A program made the translations under genes and the position numbers. A stretch of DNA of 42,985 nucleotides, from NCBI RefSeq assembly GCF_000763805.1, contig NZ_JRKS01000022.1:1-42985 (forward strand), read 5' to 3'. The stretch comes from Paracoccus sphaerophysae (GTDB lineage: Bacteria; Pseudomonadota; Alphaproteobacteria; Rhodobacterales; Rhodobacteraceae). The notes beneath the pieces are model-generated. The model saw only the letters and a program-made list of their open reading frames with translations, was not told where the DNA came from and searched no databases. This document shows positions 33,012-41,294 of this stretch, piece by piece (within the stretch, counting starts at the first letter, position 1; each line of letters begins with the position of its first letter).

Positions 33012-34192
33012 TGCAGGTCGGTGAAGGCCTGCTGCAGCCGCGCCACCGCCTCGACCACCCGCGCCCGCGGGGTGGCGATGTTGAAGCGCATGTGGGCTGC
33101 GCCCCCGGTGCCGAAGCTTTCGCCGTGGTTGGCGGCGATGCGGGCGTCCTGCTCGATCCGCTTGTGGATTTCGGCAGGCGCCATGCCGGTGCCCGAGAAA
33201 TCGACCCAGGACAGGTAGGTCGCCTGCAGCTTCATCGACCGCGCCCCGGGAATCGCGGCGATGCCCTCGTCGAAGATCCGTGCGTTTTCCGCGAGATAGG
33301 CGACCAGCGCATCGATCCAGTCGGCGCCCTCGGGGGAATAGGCCGCGGTCACCATCGGCAGCCCGAACAGCCCCGGAGAGATCCCCAGCGCCCCCATTCG
33401 CGCCTTGTAGCGGTCGCGCAGCCCGGCATCGGCGATGATCGCGTTGCCCAGATGCGCCCCGGCGAGGTTGAAGCTTTTCGTGGCCGCGGTCAGCGTCACC
33501 AGCCGGTCGGCGATCTCGGGCGCGGCCAGCGCCGTCACCGTGTGGCGGGGCCCGCCGGGCAGAACGAGGTCGTGGTGGATTTCGTCGGACACGAGGATCA
33601 GGTCGCGTTCGCGGCAGAAGCCGGCGATCTCGCGCAGTTCCTCGGCCGACCAGACCCGGCCGCCGGGGTTGTGCGGCGAACACAGGATCAGCATCCGTTC
33701 CTTGCCAGTCAGGCGACTGGCCCAGCCGTCCCAGTCCAGCGCGTATTGCCCGTCCCGCTCGGCCAGCGGCAGCTCTGTCACCGTGCGCCCGGCGGCTTTC
33801 ACGACGCGGGCGAAGGCGTGATAGACCGGGGTCATCAGCGCCACCGCATCGCCTGCTTCGGTATAGGCATCGACCGCCAGCGCGGTGCCGTTGACGAGGC
33901 CGTGGACGGACAGGATCGCCTCGGGCGCGACGTCCCAGCCGTGGCGGGTCGCCATCCACCAGCGGATCGCCTCGAGATAGGGCCGGTTCTCGCCGGGATA
34001 GCCATAGATGCCCTGCGCGACCGTATCCTCCAGCGCGCGGCGCACGCCGAGCGGGGCGCGGAAATCCATGTCCGCCACCCACATCGCCAGCGCGTCGGGG
34101 GCCTGCATCCCGAAGACGCTGCCGAGATCGTCCCACTTGTTGCACAGCGTGCCGCGGCGGTCGATCGGTTCGTCGAAATCGGGGCGGGTCAT
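33008..34192 (-). CDS. PatB/MalY-type PLP-dependent C-S lyase or aminotransferase
   Basis: A fold-type I PLP enzyme of 394 aa. The internal aldimine lysine is Lys239 in TAATKSFNLAG. Other landmarks are MWVADMDFRAP (cofactor cavity), YGYPGENRPYLEAI, CSPHNPGGRVW and LVSDEIHHDLVL. The PatB/MalY group cleaves cystathionine and related thioethers to release homocysteine or thiols, so methionine metabolism or sulfur scavenging is likely. I chose the ATG at 34192 (MTRPDFDEPIDRRG); the frame upstream lies over the deformylase promoter and has no family match. Confidence 0.9.
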   Translation of the reverse strand: MTRPDFDEPIDRRGTLCNKWDDLGSVFGMQAPDALAMWVADMDFRAPLGVRRALEDTVAQGIYGYPGENRPYLEAIRWWMATRHGWDVAPEAILSVHGLVNGTALAVDAYTEAGDAVALMTPVYHAFARVVKAAGRTVTELPLAERDGQYALDWDGWASRLTGKERMLILCSPHNPGGRVWSAEELREIAGFCRERDLILVSDEIHHDLVLPGGPRHTVTALAAPEIADRLVTLTAATKSFNLAGAHLGNAIIADAGLRDRYKARMGALGISPGLFGLPMVTAAYSPEGADWIDALVAYLAENARIFDEGIAAIPGARSMKLQATYLSWVDFSGTGMAPAEIHKRIEQDARIAANHGESFGTGGAAHMRFNIATPRARVVEAVARLQQAFTDLQ

Positions 34193-34265
34193 GGCGGTCC
34201 TCTCTGTTCGGGCCGGGCCACAATAGCGAGTTGCCGCGCCGGGAAAACCCCAGTATTCCCGCGAC

Positions 34266-34784
34266 ATGACGCGCGCGATCCTGCTGTTCCCCGACCCGAG
34301 GCTGAAAAAGACCTGCGCCCCCATCGGCCGCATCACGCCCGATATCGAGGCGCTGGCCGACGACATGCTGGCCGCGATGTATGCCGCGCCGGGCGTCGGG
34401 CTCGCCGCGCCGCAGGTGGGGGTTCTGTCGCGGCTGTTCGTCATGGACTGCACCAAGGACCCCGAGGCGCCGCGCGCGCCGGTGGTCATGGTCGATCCGG
34501 ACATCGTTTCCACGTCTGACACGCTGAACGTCTATGAGGAAGGCTGCCTGTCCTTCCCCGACCAGTATGCCGACGTGACCCGCCCGGCCGAGGTGCGGAT
34601 GCGCTGGACCGGGTTGGACGGGCGGGTGCACGAGCGCGACTTTGACGGGCTGTGGGCGACCTGCGCCCAGCACGAGCTGGACCACCTGAACGGCAAGCTG
34701 TTCATCGACCATATCGGCCCGATGAAGCGCCAGCTGATCGCCCGCCGGATGACCAAGATCAAGCGGGAACTCGCCCGTGCCTGA
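34266..34784 (+). CDS. def: Peptide deformylase 1 (catalytically complete)
   Basis: Peptide deformylase removes the formyl group from the N-terminal methionine of new proteins. All three motifs are intact in this 172-aa protein: GVGLAAPQ (43-50), EGCLS with metal ligand Cys94, and QHELDH with His136, catalytic Glu137 and His140. It is the first of three tandem paralogues before fmt, and its stop overlaps the next start. Of the three it is the best candidate for the essential enzyme. Confidence 0.96.
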   Translation: MTRAILLFPDPRLKKTCAPIGRITPDIEALADDMLAAMYAAPGVGLAAPQVGVLSRLFVMDCTKDPEAPRAPVVMVDPDIVSTSDTLNVYEEGCLSFPDQYADVTRPAEVRMRWTGLDGRVHERDFDGLWATCAQHELDHLNGKLFIDHIGPMKRQLIARRMTKIKRELARA

Positions 34785-35403
34785 CGGCCCCCGCCCTCCG
34801 CTGGTCCCGCGGCCCGAGGACCTGCCCGGCGGGGCGGGGACGGTCCGCCCGATCCGCCTGCATCCCGATCCGGTGCTGCGCGCGATCTGCGCCGCGGCGG
34901 GCGAGCTGAAATATCCCGAACTCCGGGCGCTGGTCGCCGACCTGTGCGCCACGCTCTATGCCGCCGGCGGGCGCGGGCTGGCGGCGCCGCAGATCGGCAT
35001 CGAGCGGCGGGTCTTCGTCATGGATGCGGGCTGGAAGGACGGCATCCCGGCGCCGCTCGCGGTGATCGAGCCGCAGATCGTGTCCCGCTCGCGCAGGACC
35101 ACCATCGCCCCGGAACAGTGCCTGTCGATCCCCGACCACCCCGTCCGCGTCCGCCGCCCGGCCGAGATCCGGCTGGCGTTCTTTGACCTCGCCGGGAACG
35201 CCTGCGAACTGGCGCTGGAGGGTGCCGCCGCCCGCATCGCCCAGCACGAGCTGGATCATCTGGACGGCATCCTGATCCTCGACGCCGATCCCGCCTTGCG
35301 CCCAGACCCGCTGCCCGGCAAGGCCCCGGTCGTCGCCGGCAAGACCGCGCGGCTGGTCGCCCGCGCCCGCGCCGGCCGCCCGCCGCCCCGGCTGCGCGCA
35401 TGA
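34777..35403 (+). CDS. Peptide deformylase 2 (variant motifs)
   Basis: A second deformylase-family protein of 208 aa, started by GTG at 34777 and overlapping deformylase 1 by 8 bases. Its motifs read GRGLAAPQ (65-72, Arg for Val), EQCLS (Gln for Gly; Cys115 kept) and QHELDH (His157, Glu158, His161 kept). Metal ligands and the catalytic acid are present, so it may be active with altered properties. It has extra Pro/Arg-rich N- and C-terminal extensions. Confidence 0.9.
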   Translation: MPDGPRPPLVPRPEDLPGGAGTVRPIRLHPDPVLRAICAAAGELKYPELRALVADLCATLYAAGGRGLAAPQIGIERRVFVMDAGWKDGIPAPLAVIEPQIVSRSRRTTIAPEQCLSIPDHPVRVRRPAEIRLAFFDLAGNACELALEGAAARIAQHELDHLDGILILDADPALRPDPLPGKAPVVAGKTARLVARARAGRPPPRLRA

Positions 35404-35897
35404 CCGTGCGGCCGTTCCTGCCCTATCGGGACCGGCGGCTGCACATGCCGGCCGAGCCTGTCGCGGCGATCACCGAGACGGTGCGGATGATCTGGGACGA
35501 CATGATCGACACGATGGAGCGGATGCCCGGCGTCGGGTTGGCCGCGCCGCAGATCGGCATCATGATGCGGCTGGCGGTGGTCGATGCGTCGACCCGTCGC
35601 GGCGAGGCGGTGCGGATGGCCAACCCCGAGGTCCTGCACGAATCGGTGCAACTGCGCAGCCACGAGGAAGCCTCGCCGAACCTGCCCGGCGTGTCGGCCA
35701 TGATCGAGCGTCCGCGCGCCGTCACGGTGCGCTTCCTGAACGACGCCGGCGAGATCGAGGAGCGCGACTTCGTCGGCCTGTGGGCGACCAGCGTGCAGCA
35801 CCAGATCGACCATCTGGACGGGCGGCTTTACGTGGACCGCCTGTCGTCGCTGCGCCGCAAGATGCTGGTGGCGCGGTCGGCCAAGCTGGCGCGCTGA
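35400..35897 (+). CDS. Peptide deformylase-like protein 3 (catalytic residues changed)
   Basis: A third paralogue of 165 aa whose ATG overlaps the previous stop (ATGA). The first motif GVGLAAPQ (44-51) is intact. Motif 2, normally EGCLS, reads EASPN, so the metal-binding cysteine is replaced by Ser92. Motif 3, normally HELDH, reads HQIDH (134-138), so the catalytic glutamate is Gln135; both histidines remain. It should bind metal poorly if at all and lack normal deformylase chemistry. The frame is clean and keeps the overall fold, so it looks maintained rather than decaying. It might regulate, bind formyl-peptides, or have a new activity. Confidence 0.88.
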   Translation: MTVRPFLPYRDRRLHMPAEPVAAITETVRMIWDDMIDTMERMPGVGLAAPQIGIMMRLAVVDASTRRGEAVRMANPEVLHESVQLRSHEEASPNLPGVSAMIERPRAVTVRFLNDAGEIEERDFVGLWATSVQHQIDHLDGRLYVDRLSSLRRKMLVARSAKLAR

Positions 35898-35934
35898 AAC
35901 GGGGCTGGGCGGCGTGCGCCCGCCGGGAGAGGCA

Positions 35935-35990
35935 GACCGCCATGAACGTCTGCGTTCATCCGTTGGATATTTGGGCAAAGAAGAAGGACC
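35935..35990 (+). repeat. Dispersed intergenic element, copy B
   Basis: GGATATTT (35965-35972), three bases, and CAAAGAAGA (35976-35984) repeat the tail found after hrpB. It lies in the 99-base gap between the third deformylase gene and fmt. Its AAGAAGGA end overlaps the likely fmt ribosome binding site, so it could also influence fmt translation. Confidence 0.55.
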
Positions 35991-35996
35991 TGGCCG

Positions 35997-36887
35997 ATGC
36001 GCGTGATCTTCATGGGAACGCCCGAGTTCTCGGTGCCCGCGCTGCGCGCCATCGCCGCGCGGCACGAGGTGGTGGCGGTCTATTCGCAGCCGCCGCGCGC
36101 GGCCGGGCGGGGGCAGAAGCCGCGGCCCTCGCCGGTGCAGGCGGCGGCCGAGGCGCTGGGGCTGGCGGTGCGGACTCCGGCGCGGCTGAAATCGCCCGAG
36201 GATCAGGCGGATTTCGCCGCTCTGGGCGCTGATGTGGCGGTGGTGGTCGCCTATGGGCTGATCCTGCCGCAGCCGGTGCTGGACGCACCGCGGCTGGGGT
36301 GCCTGAACATCCACGCCTCGATCCTGCCGCGCTGGCGGGGGGCGGCGCCGATCCACCGGGCGGTGATGGTGGGGGACGCGGAAACCGGCGTCGCCATCAT
36401 GCAGATGGAGGCCGGGCTGGACACCGGCCCGGTGCTGGCCGAGGCGCGCACCCCGATCGGCGCGGGCGACACCACCGCCGATCTGCACGACCGGCTGGCC
36501 GAGATGGGGGCGGGGCTGATCGTCGACGTGCTGGATCGGCTGCCGCTGCCGGCCGTCCCGCAACCCGCCGAGGGCGTCACCTACGCCGCCAAGATCGACA
36601 AGGCCGAGGCGCGGATCGACTGGAGCCGCCCGGCGGCCGAGGTGGACCGACTGATCCGCGGCCTGTCTCCCTTTCCCGGGGCCTGGTGCCTCGCGGGTGA
36701 CGAGCGGCTCAAGCTGCTGCGGTCCCGCGTGGTGCCGGGCGAGGGCGCGCCGGGGGCGGTGCTGGACGGCTTCACCATCGCCTGCGGGCAGGGCGCCGTC
36801 GAGATCATCGAGGCGCAGCGCGAGGGCAAGCGGCCGATGCCGGCCGCCGAGGTGCTGCGCGGACTGACGCTGACGCGGCTTTCCTGA
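35997..36887 (+). CDS. fmt: Methionyl-tRNA formyltransferase
   Basis: Fmt formylates initiator Met-tRNA with 10-formyl-tetrahydrofolate, the counterpart of the deformylases just upstream. The 296-aa product begins [14 protein letters not shown]. It contains the catalytic and folate-binding block [19 protein letters not shown] (the usual SLLP reads SILP) and [13 protein letters not shown]. The C-terminal tRNA-binding domain includes [18 protein letters not shown] and [16 protein letters not shown] precedes the ATG at good distance. A hairpin follows the stop. Confidence 0.96.
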   Translation: MRVIFMGTPEFSVPALRAIAARHEVVAVYSQPPRAAGRGQKPRPSPVQAAAEALGLAVRTPARLKSPEDQADFAALGADVAVVVAYGLILPQPVLDAPRLGCLNIHASILPRWRGAAPIHRAVMVGDAETGVAIMQMEAGLDTGPVLAEARTPIGAGDTTADLHDRLAEMGAGLIVDVLDRLPLPAVPQPAEGVTYAAKIDKAEARIDWSRPAAEVDRLIRGLSPFPGAWCLAGDERLKLLRSRVVPGEGAPGAVLDGFTIACGQGAVEIIEAQREGKRPMPAAEVLRGLTLTRLS

Positions 36888-36892
36888 GCAGC

Positions 36893-36925
36893 GGTGCCGG
36901 TCGGCGACCGGCGCCCGACCTCGTT
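36893..36925 (+). terminator. Terminator-like hairpin after fmt
   Basis: GGTGCCGGTC (36893-36902) pairs with GACCGGCGCC (36906-36915) around a GGC loop, with one G-T pair, beginning six bases after the fmt stop. The following CGACCTCGTTT has only three T, so termination efficiency is uncertain. Confidence 0.4.
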
Positions 36926-36972
36926 TCCCCCGGCCTTCCCGCCGCGGGCGATTGCGGCTAGTCGTCGCGGGC

Positions 36973-38337
36973 ATGAGCCTCAAGCCGCATCTGTCCGCGA
37001 CCCTCGCCCTGGGCCTGCCCCTGGTGGCCACGCATGTCGCGCGGATGATGATCGGCGTCATCGACACGGTCATGGTCGGCCGCTACGGCGTCGATCCGCT
37101 GGCCGCGCTGGTGCTGGCGACGTCGTATTTCTTCATCCTGATGATCCTCGGTTCGGGCTATGCGCTGGGGCTGATGGGCCTGATCGCCACCGCCCGCGCG
37201 CGCCGCGACGAGGTGCAGGTGCGCCGGTCCACCCGCATGGCGATGTGGCTGTCGGTGATCCACGCCGCGCTGGTCGCCCCGATCTTGTGGTGGTCGGGGC
37301 AGATCCTGATCGCGCTGGGGCAAGAGCCGGCCATCGCCGCGCTGGCGCAGGAATGGCTGCGGGTGATGCTGTTCGCCATGCCGGCCGTGCTGTGCGCGAT
37401 GGCGCTGAACAGCTTCCTGGCCGCCCTGGGCCGGCCCAACGCGGTGCTGATCGTGACGCTGGCGGGTCTGCCGGTGAACGCGGCGCTGAACTGGGTGCTG
37501 ATCTGGGGCAACCTGGGCGCGCCGGAACTGGGCGTCACCGGCGCCGCGCTGGCGAGCGCCGCCGTCAACTGGCTGCAACTGGCAGCCCTGCTGCTACTGG
37601 CCGTCTCGCTGCCCGAGGCGCGGCCCTATCACCTGCTGCAGCGCCTGTGGCGCGCAGACTGGCCGGCGGCGCGGCAGGTCTTTGCGCTGGGCCTGCCGAT
37701 CGGGCTGACGCTGGTAGCGGAATCCGGGATGTTCACCAGCACCTACATCATGATGGGCTGGCTGGGGACGGTGCCGCTGGCCGCGCACGGGATCGCGCTG
37801 CAGATCGCCTCGCTGACCTTCATGGTGCATCTGGGGATCTCGAACGCCGCGACGATCCGGGTGGGAACCGCGCACGGCAATGGCGACGCCGCGGGGCTGA
37901 GGCGGGCCGCCCTTGCGGCGATCATCCTGTCGGTGGGATTTGCGCTGCTGGCGATGACCGCCTTCCTTGCCATCCCGCGGGCGCTGACGGGGCTCTATCT
38001 GAACGCTGGCGACCCGCAGGCGCCGGCCATCGTCGCGCTGGCGGCGGTGCTGATGGTCTATGCCGGGCTGTTCCAGCTGGTCGACGCGATGCAGGCGATC
38101 GCGCTGGGACTGCTGCGCGGGGTCCACGACACCCGCGTGCCGATGGTGCTCGCGGTGGTCAGCTATTGGCTCTTTGGCCTGCCCGCCGCCTGGCTGCTGG
38201 CGTTTCCGCTGGGGTTCGGGCCGCCGGGGCTGTGGCTCGGGCTGCTGGTCGGGCTCAGCTTTGCCGCGGCGCTGCTGATGGCGCGGTTCTGGGGCCGGTC
38301 GTGGCAGGCGGCGCCCCTGGCTCCGGCGGCCGGCTAG
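36973..38337 (+). CDS. MATE-family multidrug/sodium-type exporter
   Basis: A 454-aa inner-membrane protein with about twelve hydrophobic segments in the two-bundle MATE arrangement. Landmarks are THVARMMIGVIDTVMVGRYG in helix 1-2 and its internal counterpart GLPIGLTLVAESGMFTSTYIMMGWLG in the second bundle. MATE proteins expel cationic drugs or metabolites using H+ or Na+. I chose the ATG at 36973; a TTG seven codons earlier is the only upstream alternative. The substrate is unknown. Confidence 0.92.
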   Translation: MSLKPHLSATLALGLPLVATHVARMMIGVIDTVMVGRYGVDPLAALVLATSYFFILMILGSGYALGLMGLIATARARRDEVQVRRSTRMAMWLSVIHAALVAPILWWSGQILIALGQEPAIAALAQEWLRVMLFAMPAVLCAMALNSFLAALGRPNAVLIVTLAGLPVNAALNWVLIWGNLGAPELGVTGAALASAAVNWLQLAALLLLAVSLPEARPYHLLQRLWRADWPAARQVFALGLPIGLTLVAESGMFTSTYIMMGWLGTVPLAAHGIALQIASLTFMVHLGISNAATIRVGTAHGNGDAAGLRRAALAAIILSVGFALLAMTAFLAIPRALTGLYLNAGDPQAPAIVALAAVLMVYAGLFQLVDAMQAIALGLLRGVHDTRVPMVLAVVSYWLFGLPAAWLLAFPLGFGPPGLWLGLLVGLSFAAALLMARFWGRSWQAAPLAPAAG

Positions 38338-38398
38338 CTCTGGCCCCCTGGCCCGGGCGGCGCTAGGATCGCCCCGTTCCGCCGTCCGGAGAGGTCAG

Positions 38399-38635
38399 AT
38401 GCGCCCCGTTTTCGTCCAGTTCCGCTGCAATCCCGGCAAGACCTATGCCGTCGCCGACGCGATCTATGACCGCGAGGTGGTTAGCGAGCTTTACTCGACC
38501 TCGGGCGATTTCGACCTGATCGCCAAGGTCTATGTCCCCGAGGGCGAGGATGTCGGGCATTTCCTGTCCGAGCGCCTGTTCGACATTCCCGACATCAACC
38601 GGACCCTGACGACGATGACCTTCAAGGCGTTCTAG
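38399..38635 (+). CDS. Stand-alone Lrp/AsnC ligand-binding (RAM) domain protein
   Basis: A 78-aa protein consisting only of the AsnC-type effector-binding domain (VFVQFRCNPGKTYAVADAI; YSTSGDFDLIAKVYVPEG; INRTLTTMTFKAF). The helix-turn-helix of Lrp/AsnC regulators is absent and no decayed copy lies upstream. Such free domains form oligomers and bind amino acids or act as partners of full-length regulators. GGAGAGG precedes the ATG. Role unknown here. Confidence 0.88.
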   Translation: MRPVFVQFRCNPGKTYAVADAIYDREVVSELYSTSGDFDLIAKVYVPEGEDVGHFLSERLFDIPDINRTLTTMTFKAF

Positions 38636-38649
38636 ATCGCCCGTTGGGG

Positions 38650-40067
38650 TCAGCCCATCGCCCAGGCGATGGCCGCGGCGAGGCTGCCGGAGATGGGCAC
38701 CGTGACCGCCCAGGCGGCGAGGGTCCGCAGCACGGCCGTCCGGCGGACCAGCCGGCGGCGGTGCAGTTCCTCGGGCGGCAGCGCCTCGCGCTGGCTGCGC
38801 TGGGTGCGGCGCTCGTCCCATTCGCGATAGAAGCCGACGCCGAAGACTCCGCCGACCGCGACATGGGTGGTGGACACCGGCAGCCCCAGCCAGGTCGCGC
38901 CCAGCAGCACCAGCGCGGTGGCCAGCGAGACGCACAGCGCGCGGGCCGGGTTCAGCCGGGTGATGCGGCTGCCGACCATCCGCACCAGCCGCCGCCCGTA
39001 CAGCGCCGCCCCCAGCGCAAAGCCCAGTGCCCCTGTGGCGAGCCACACGGCGCGGCGGGCAGGGCGGCGCCCACATCCCCCGCCCGGGCGATGGCCGCCA
39101 GCGGGGCCACCACGTTGCCCACGTCATTAGCGCCGTGGCCAAAACCGATCAGCAGCGCGGCGGCGATCAGCGAGGGGCCGAACAGACGCTCGGTCGCCTC
39201 GCGCGGGCGCAGGCCGGCCATGCGCTGGCTGCGCATGCGGGCGCGGGTCGCCCACCAGGCGGCGACGCTGGTCAGGGCGACCAGCGCCAGCGCCAGCGCC
39301 GGCCGTCCCGGCGCGCCCCACAGCGTCAGCGCATACGCCGCCAGCACCGCCGCGCCGGTACCCACGACGCGGGGCAGCCAGCGCATGGCGGCGGCGATGC
39401 GGTCGGGGGCGTGGTGGATGCGGGCGCGCAGAAAGGCCAGCAGCGCGGCGCCGATCACCGCGGCGATCAGCGGCGAGGCGACCCAGCCCATCGCGATCCG
39501 CGCCACCCCCGCCCAGTGCGGCGCGTCCAGGCCCAAGCGGGCGACGCCCGCCCCGGCGATGCCGCCGACGATGGCGTGGGTGGTCGAGACCGGCGCCCCG
39601 GCCCAGGTGGCTAGCGAGATCCACAGCGCCGCGGCCAGCATCGCCGCCAGCATCACCGCCGGCATCACGGGCGCCGTCCCGCCGCCCGCGACCAGCTCGG
39701 GGCGCAGGATGCCGGTGGACAGCGTCTCGCTGACCCGGGCGCCGGCGGTCAGCGCGCCCGCGATCTCGGCCAGGGCGACGGACACCAATCCGGCGCGCAT
39801 CGACACGGCGCCCGCACCGAAGGCCGGGCCCAGTGCGTTGGCCACGTCGTTGGCCCCGATCGACAGGGCAAGGAACGCCCCGACCATCAGCCCCGCGGCC
39901 AGCATCCACGACCCGCCCGCGCCGGTCGCGACCGCCCCGGCCACGGTGACGGCGGCGGCAAAGGTCAGCGCGAGGCCCAGCCGCAGCAGCGGGCGGGTGG
40001 AATAGACGCCGGCGCTTTCGGCGTTGGCGACCTTGTCCAGGTCCTTGTCGAGAAACCGGAAATCCAT
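38650..40067 (-). pseudogene. PiT-family inorganic phosphate transporter, single frameshift
   Basis: The protein spelled by two frames is a PiT-type phosphate/H+ (or Na+) symporter. The first frame, from ATG 40067, gives MDFRFLDKDLDKV, the signatures SIGANDVANALGPA and PVSTTHAIVGGI and, in the second repeat, GHGANDVGNVVAPLAAIARAGDVG. Between about 39048 and 39060 the reading shifts to another frame that continues WLATGALGFALGAALYGRRLV and PVSTTHVAVGGVFGVGF to the end. Joined, it would be about 472 residues with two complete repeats. One base seems missing. Without correction the first frame ends after about 371 residues. A real mutation and a consensus error are both possible. Confidence 0.82.
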
Positions 40068-40083
40068 GCCCGGTGTCGCCAGC

Positions 40084-40539
40084 CTAGCGGGCCGCGGCAG
40101 GGCGGCCGAGGCCGCGCAGGATCGCCGCAAGCTCGGGCTCGGCCACCATCGTCGCGGCCCTGGCCGGATCGACCCATTGCCGCTCGCGGCTGCCCTGTTC
40201 GGGAAAATCGTCGGCCAGGGCATCGACGACGGTCAGGAAGACATGCACGACGACCGGAATCCCGAAGCCGCGGTCCTGCATCTTGTCATAGTGATACTGC
40301 CCGATCTCGGTGCCGGGGCGGGCGCGGACGCCGGCTTCCTCCCACGCTTCCTCCAGCGCGGCCTCGGCCAGCGAGCGGCCGGGCATCGGCCAGCCCTTGG
40401 GGATGATCCAGCGTCCGGTGCCGCGGCTGGTGATCAGCAGCACCCGGCCGGTCGTGGCATCGAGGCACAGCGCCGCCACCTGCAGCGCGGGTTGGCGCGC
40501 GCCGATCAGCCGGCCCAGATTGCGGCGGATCTGCCTCAC
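40084..40539 (-). CDS. Nudix hydrolase
   Basis: A 151-aa Nudix-fold protein. The strand before the box is WIIPKGWPMPGR, and the box reads GRSLAEAALEEAWEEAGV, with the EExG core intact; by my alignment the usual arginine of the REUxEE core is a glutamate. The IIPKG lead-in resembles the diphosphoinositol-polyphosphate phosphohydrolase-like group. It probably hydrolyses a nucleoside diphosphate derivative; substrate not predictable. Its ATG overlaps the arfB stop by four bases. Confidence 0.85.
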   Translation of the reverse strand: MRQIRRNLGRLIGARQPALQVAALCLDATTGRVLLITSRGTGRWIIPKGWPMPGRSLAEAALEEAWEEAGVRARPGTEIGQYHYDKMQDRGFGIPVVVHVFLTVVDALADDFPEQGSRERQWVDPARAATMVAEPELAAILRGLGRPAAAR

Positions 40540-40967
40540 CCCTCGTCGCCCCCGTCCGCGACGCGGCCGCGCAGCGACTTGACGGTGCCGCGGGCGGTCT
40601 TGGCGGCCAGCCTGCGGCGCTGGCTGTTCAGGGTGGGCCGGGTGGCAATGCGCTTGCGCGGGGTGCGCAGCGCGCTAGCGATCAGGTCGGCCAGACGGGC
40701 GCGGGCGATCTCGCGGTTGCGGGCCTGGCTGCGGGTGTCCTGGACCGAGATCACGATCGCGCCATCATTGGTCCAGCGCCGCCCCGCCAGCCGCTGCAGG
40801 CGCGCCTTGACGGCGGGGGGCAGATGCGGCGAGCGCGCGGCCTCGAATCGCAATTCCACGGCGGTCGAGACCTTGTTCACGTTCTGCCCGCCCGGCCCCT
40901 GGGCGCGGGTGAACTGTTCCGACATTTCCCAGTCGGCGATCGTGATGGCGTCGTTGATGCGCAGCAT
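40536..40967 (-). CDS. arfB: Alternative ribosome-rescue factor ArfB (YaeJ)
   Basis: ArfB releases peptides from ribosomes stalled on truncated mRNA. The 143-aa product has the GGQ catalytic motif in RAQGPGGQNVNKVST near the N-terminus, the RF-1 fold, and a basic C-terminal tail (RTPRKRIATRPTLNSQRRRLAAKTARG) that enters the empty mRNA channel. I chose the ATG at 40967 (MLRINDAITI), which matches the family length; ATGs at 40994 and 41012 would extend it by 9 or 15 residues. Confidence 0.94.
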   Translation of the reverse strand: MLRINDAITIADWEMSEQFTRAQGPGGQNVNKVSTAVELRFEAARSPHLPPAVKARLQRLAGRRWTNDGAIVISVQDTRSQARNREIARARLADLIASALRTPRKRIATRPTLNSQRRRLAAKTARGTVKSLRGRVADGGDEG

Positions 40968-41294
40968 GGCCGCAAGATGCGGGTCCGGGGGCATGATGGA
41001 AAGGGGCGGCACGCCGTTTTTTCGCGGCGCGGCAAGTTCGGGTGCGCCAGAAATCGCCGCGCGGGTGCGGTGGCGGCGCTGATCGGCGGCGCTGATCGCC
41101 GGCGCGTCCGCTGCCGGCCGGGTCTGTGGCGGGGCGGCGCGGGGGGCGCCTGCCGCTCGGCCGGCCGGCTGTGGGCATGGCCGGTGCAGGTGGACTCCCG
41201 CACCCAGCGCGACCTGTCGCGCGGCAAGCGCCGCCCGAAGGAGCCGATCGGGGGGACGGCCGCATCCGCCGCCCTGTCACCCGAACCCGGGCGC
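40968..41294. other. Intergenic region between arfB and comF
   Basis: These 327 bases contain no credible gene. Open frames here are shadows with arginine/proline-rich composition. The arfB promoter should lie at the left end. No clear terminator for comF was found. Confidence 0.5.

Noticed and set aside
36894..38366. 490-residue plus-strand frame over the MATE gene
   Set aside because: Out-of-frame shadow; the MATE frame has proper membrane helices and motifs.
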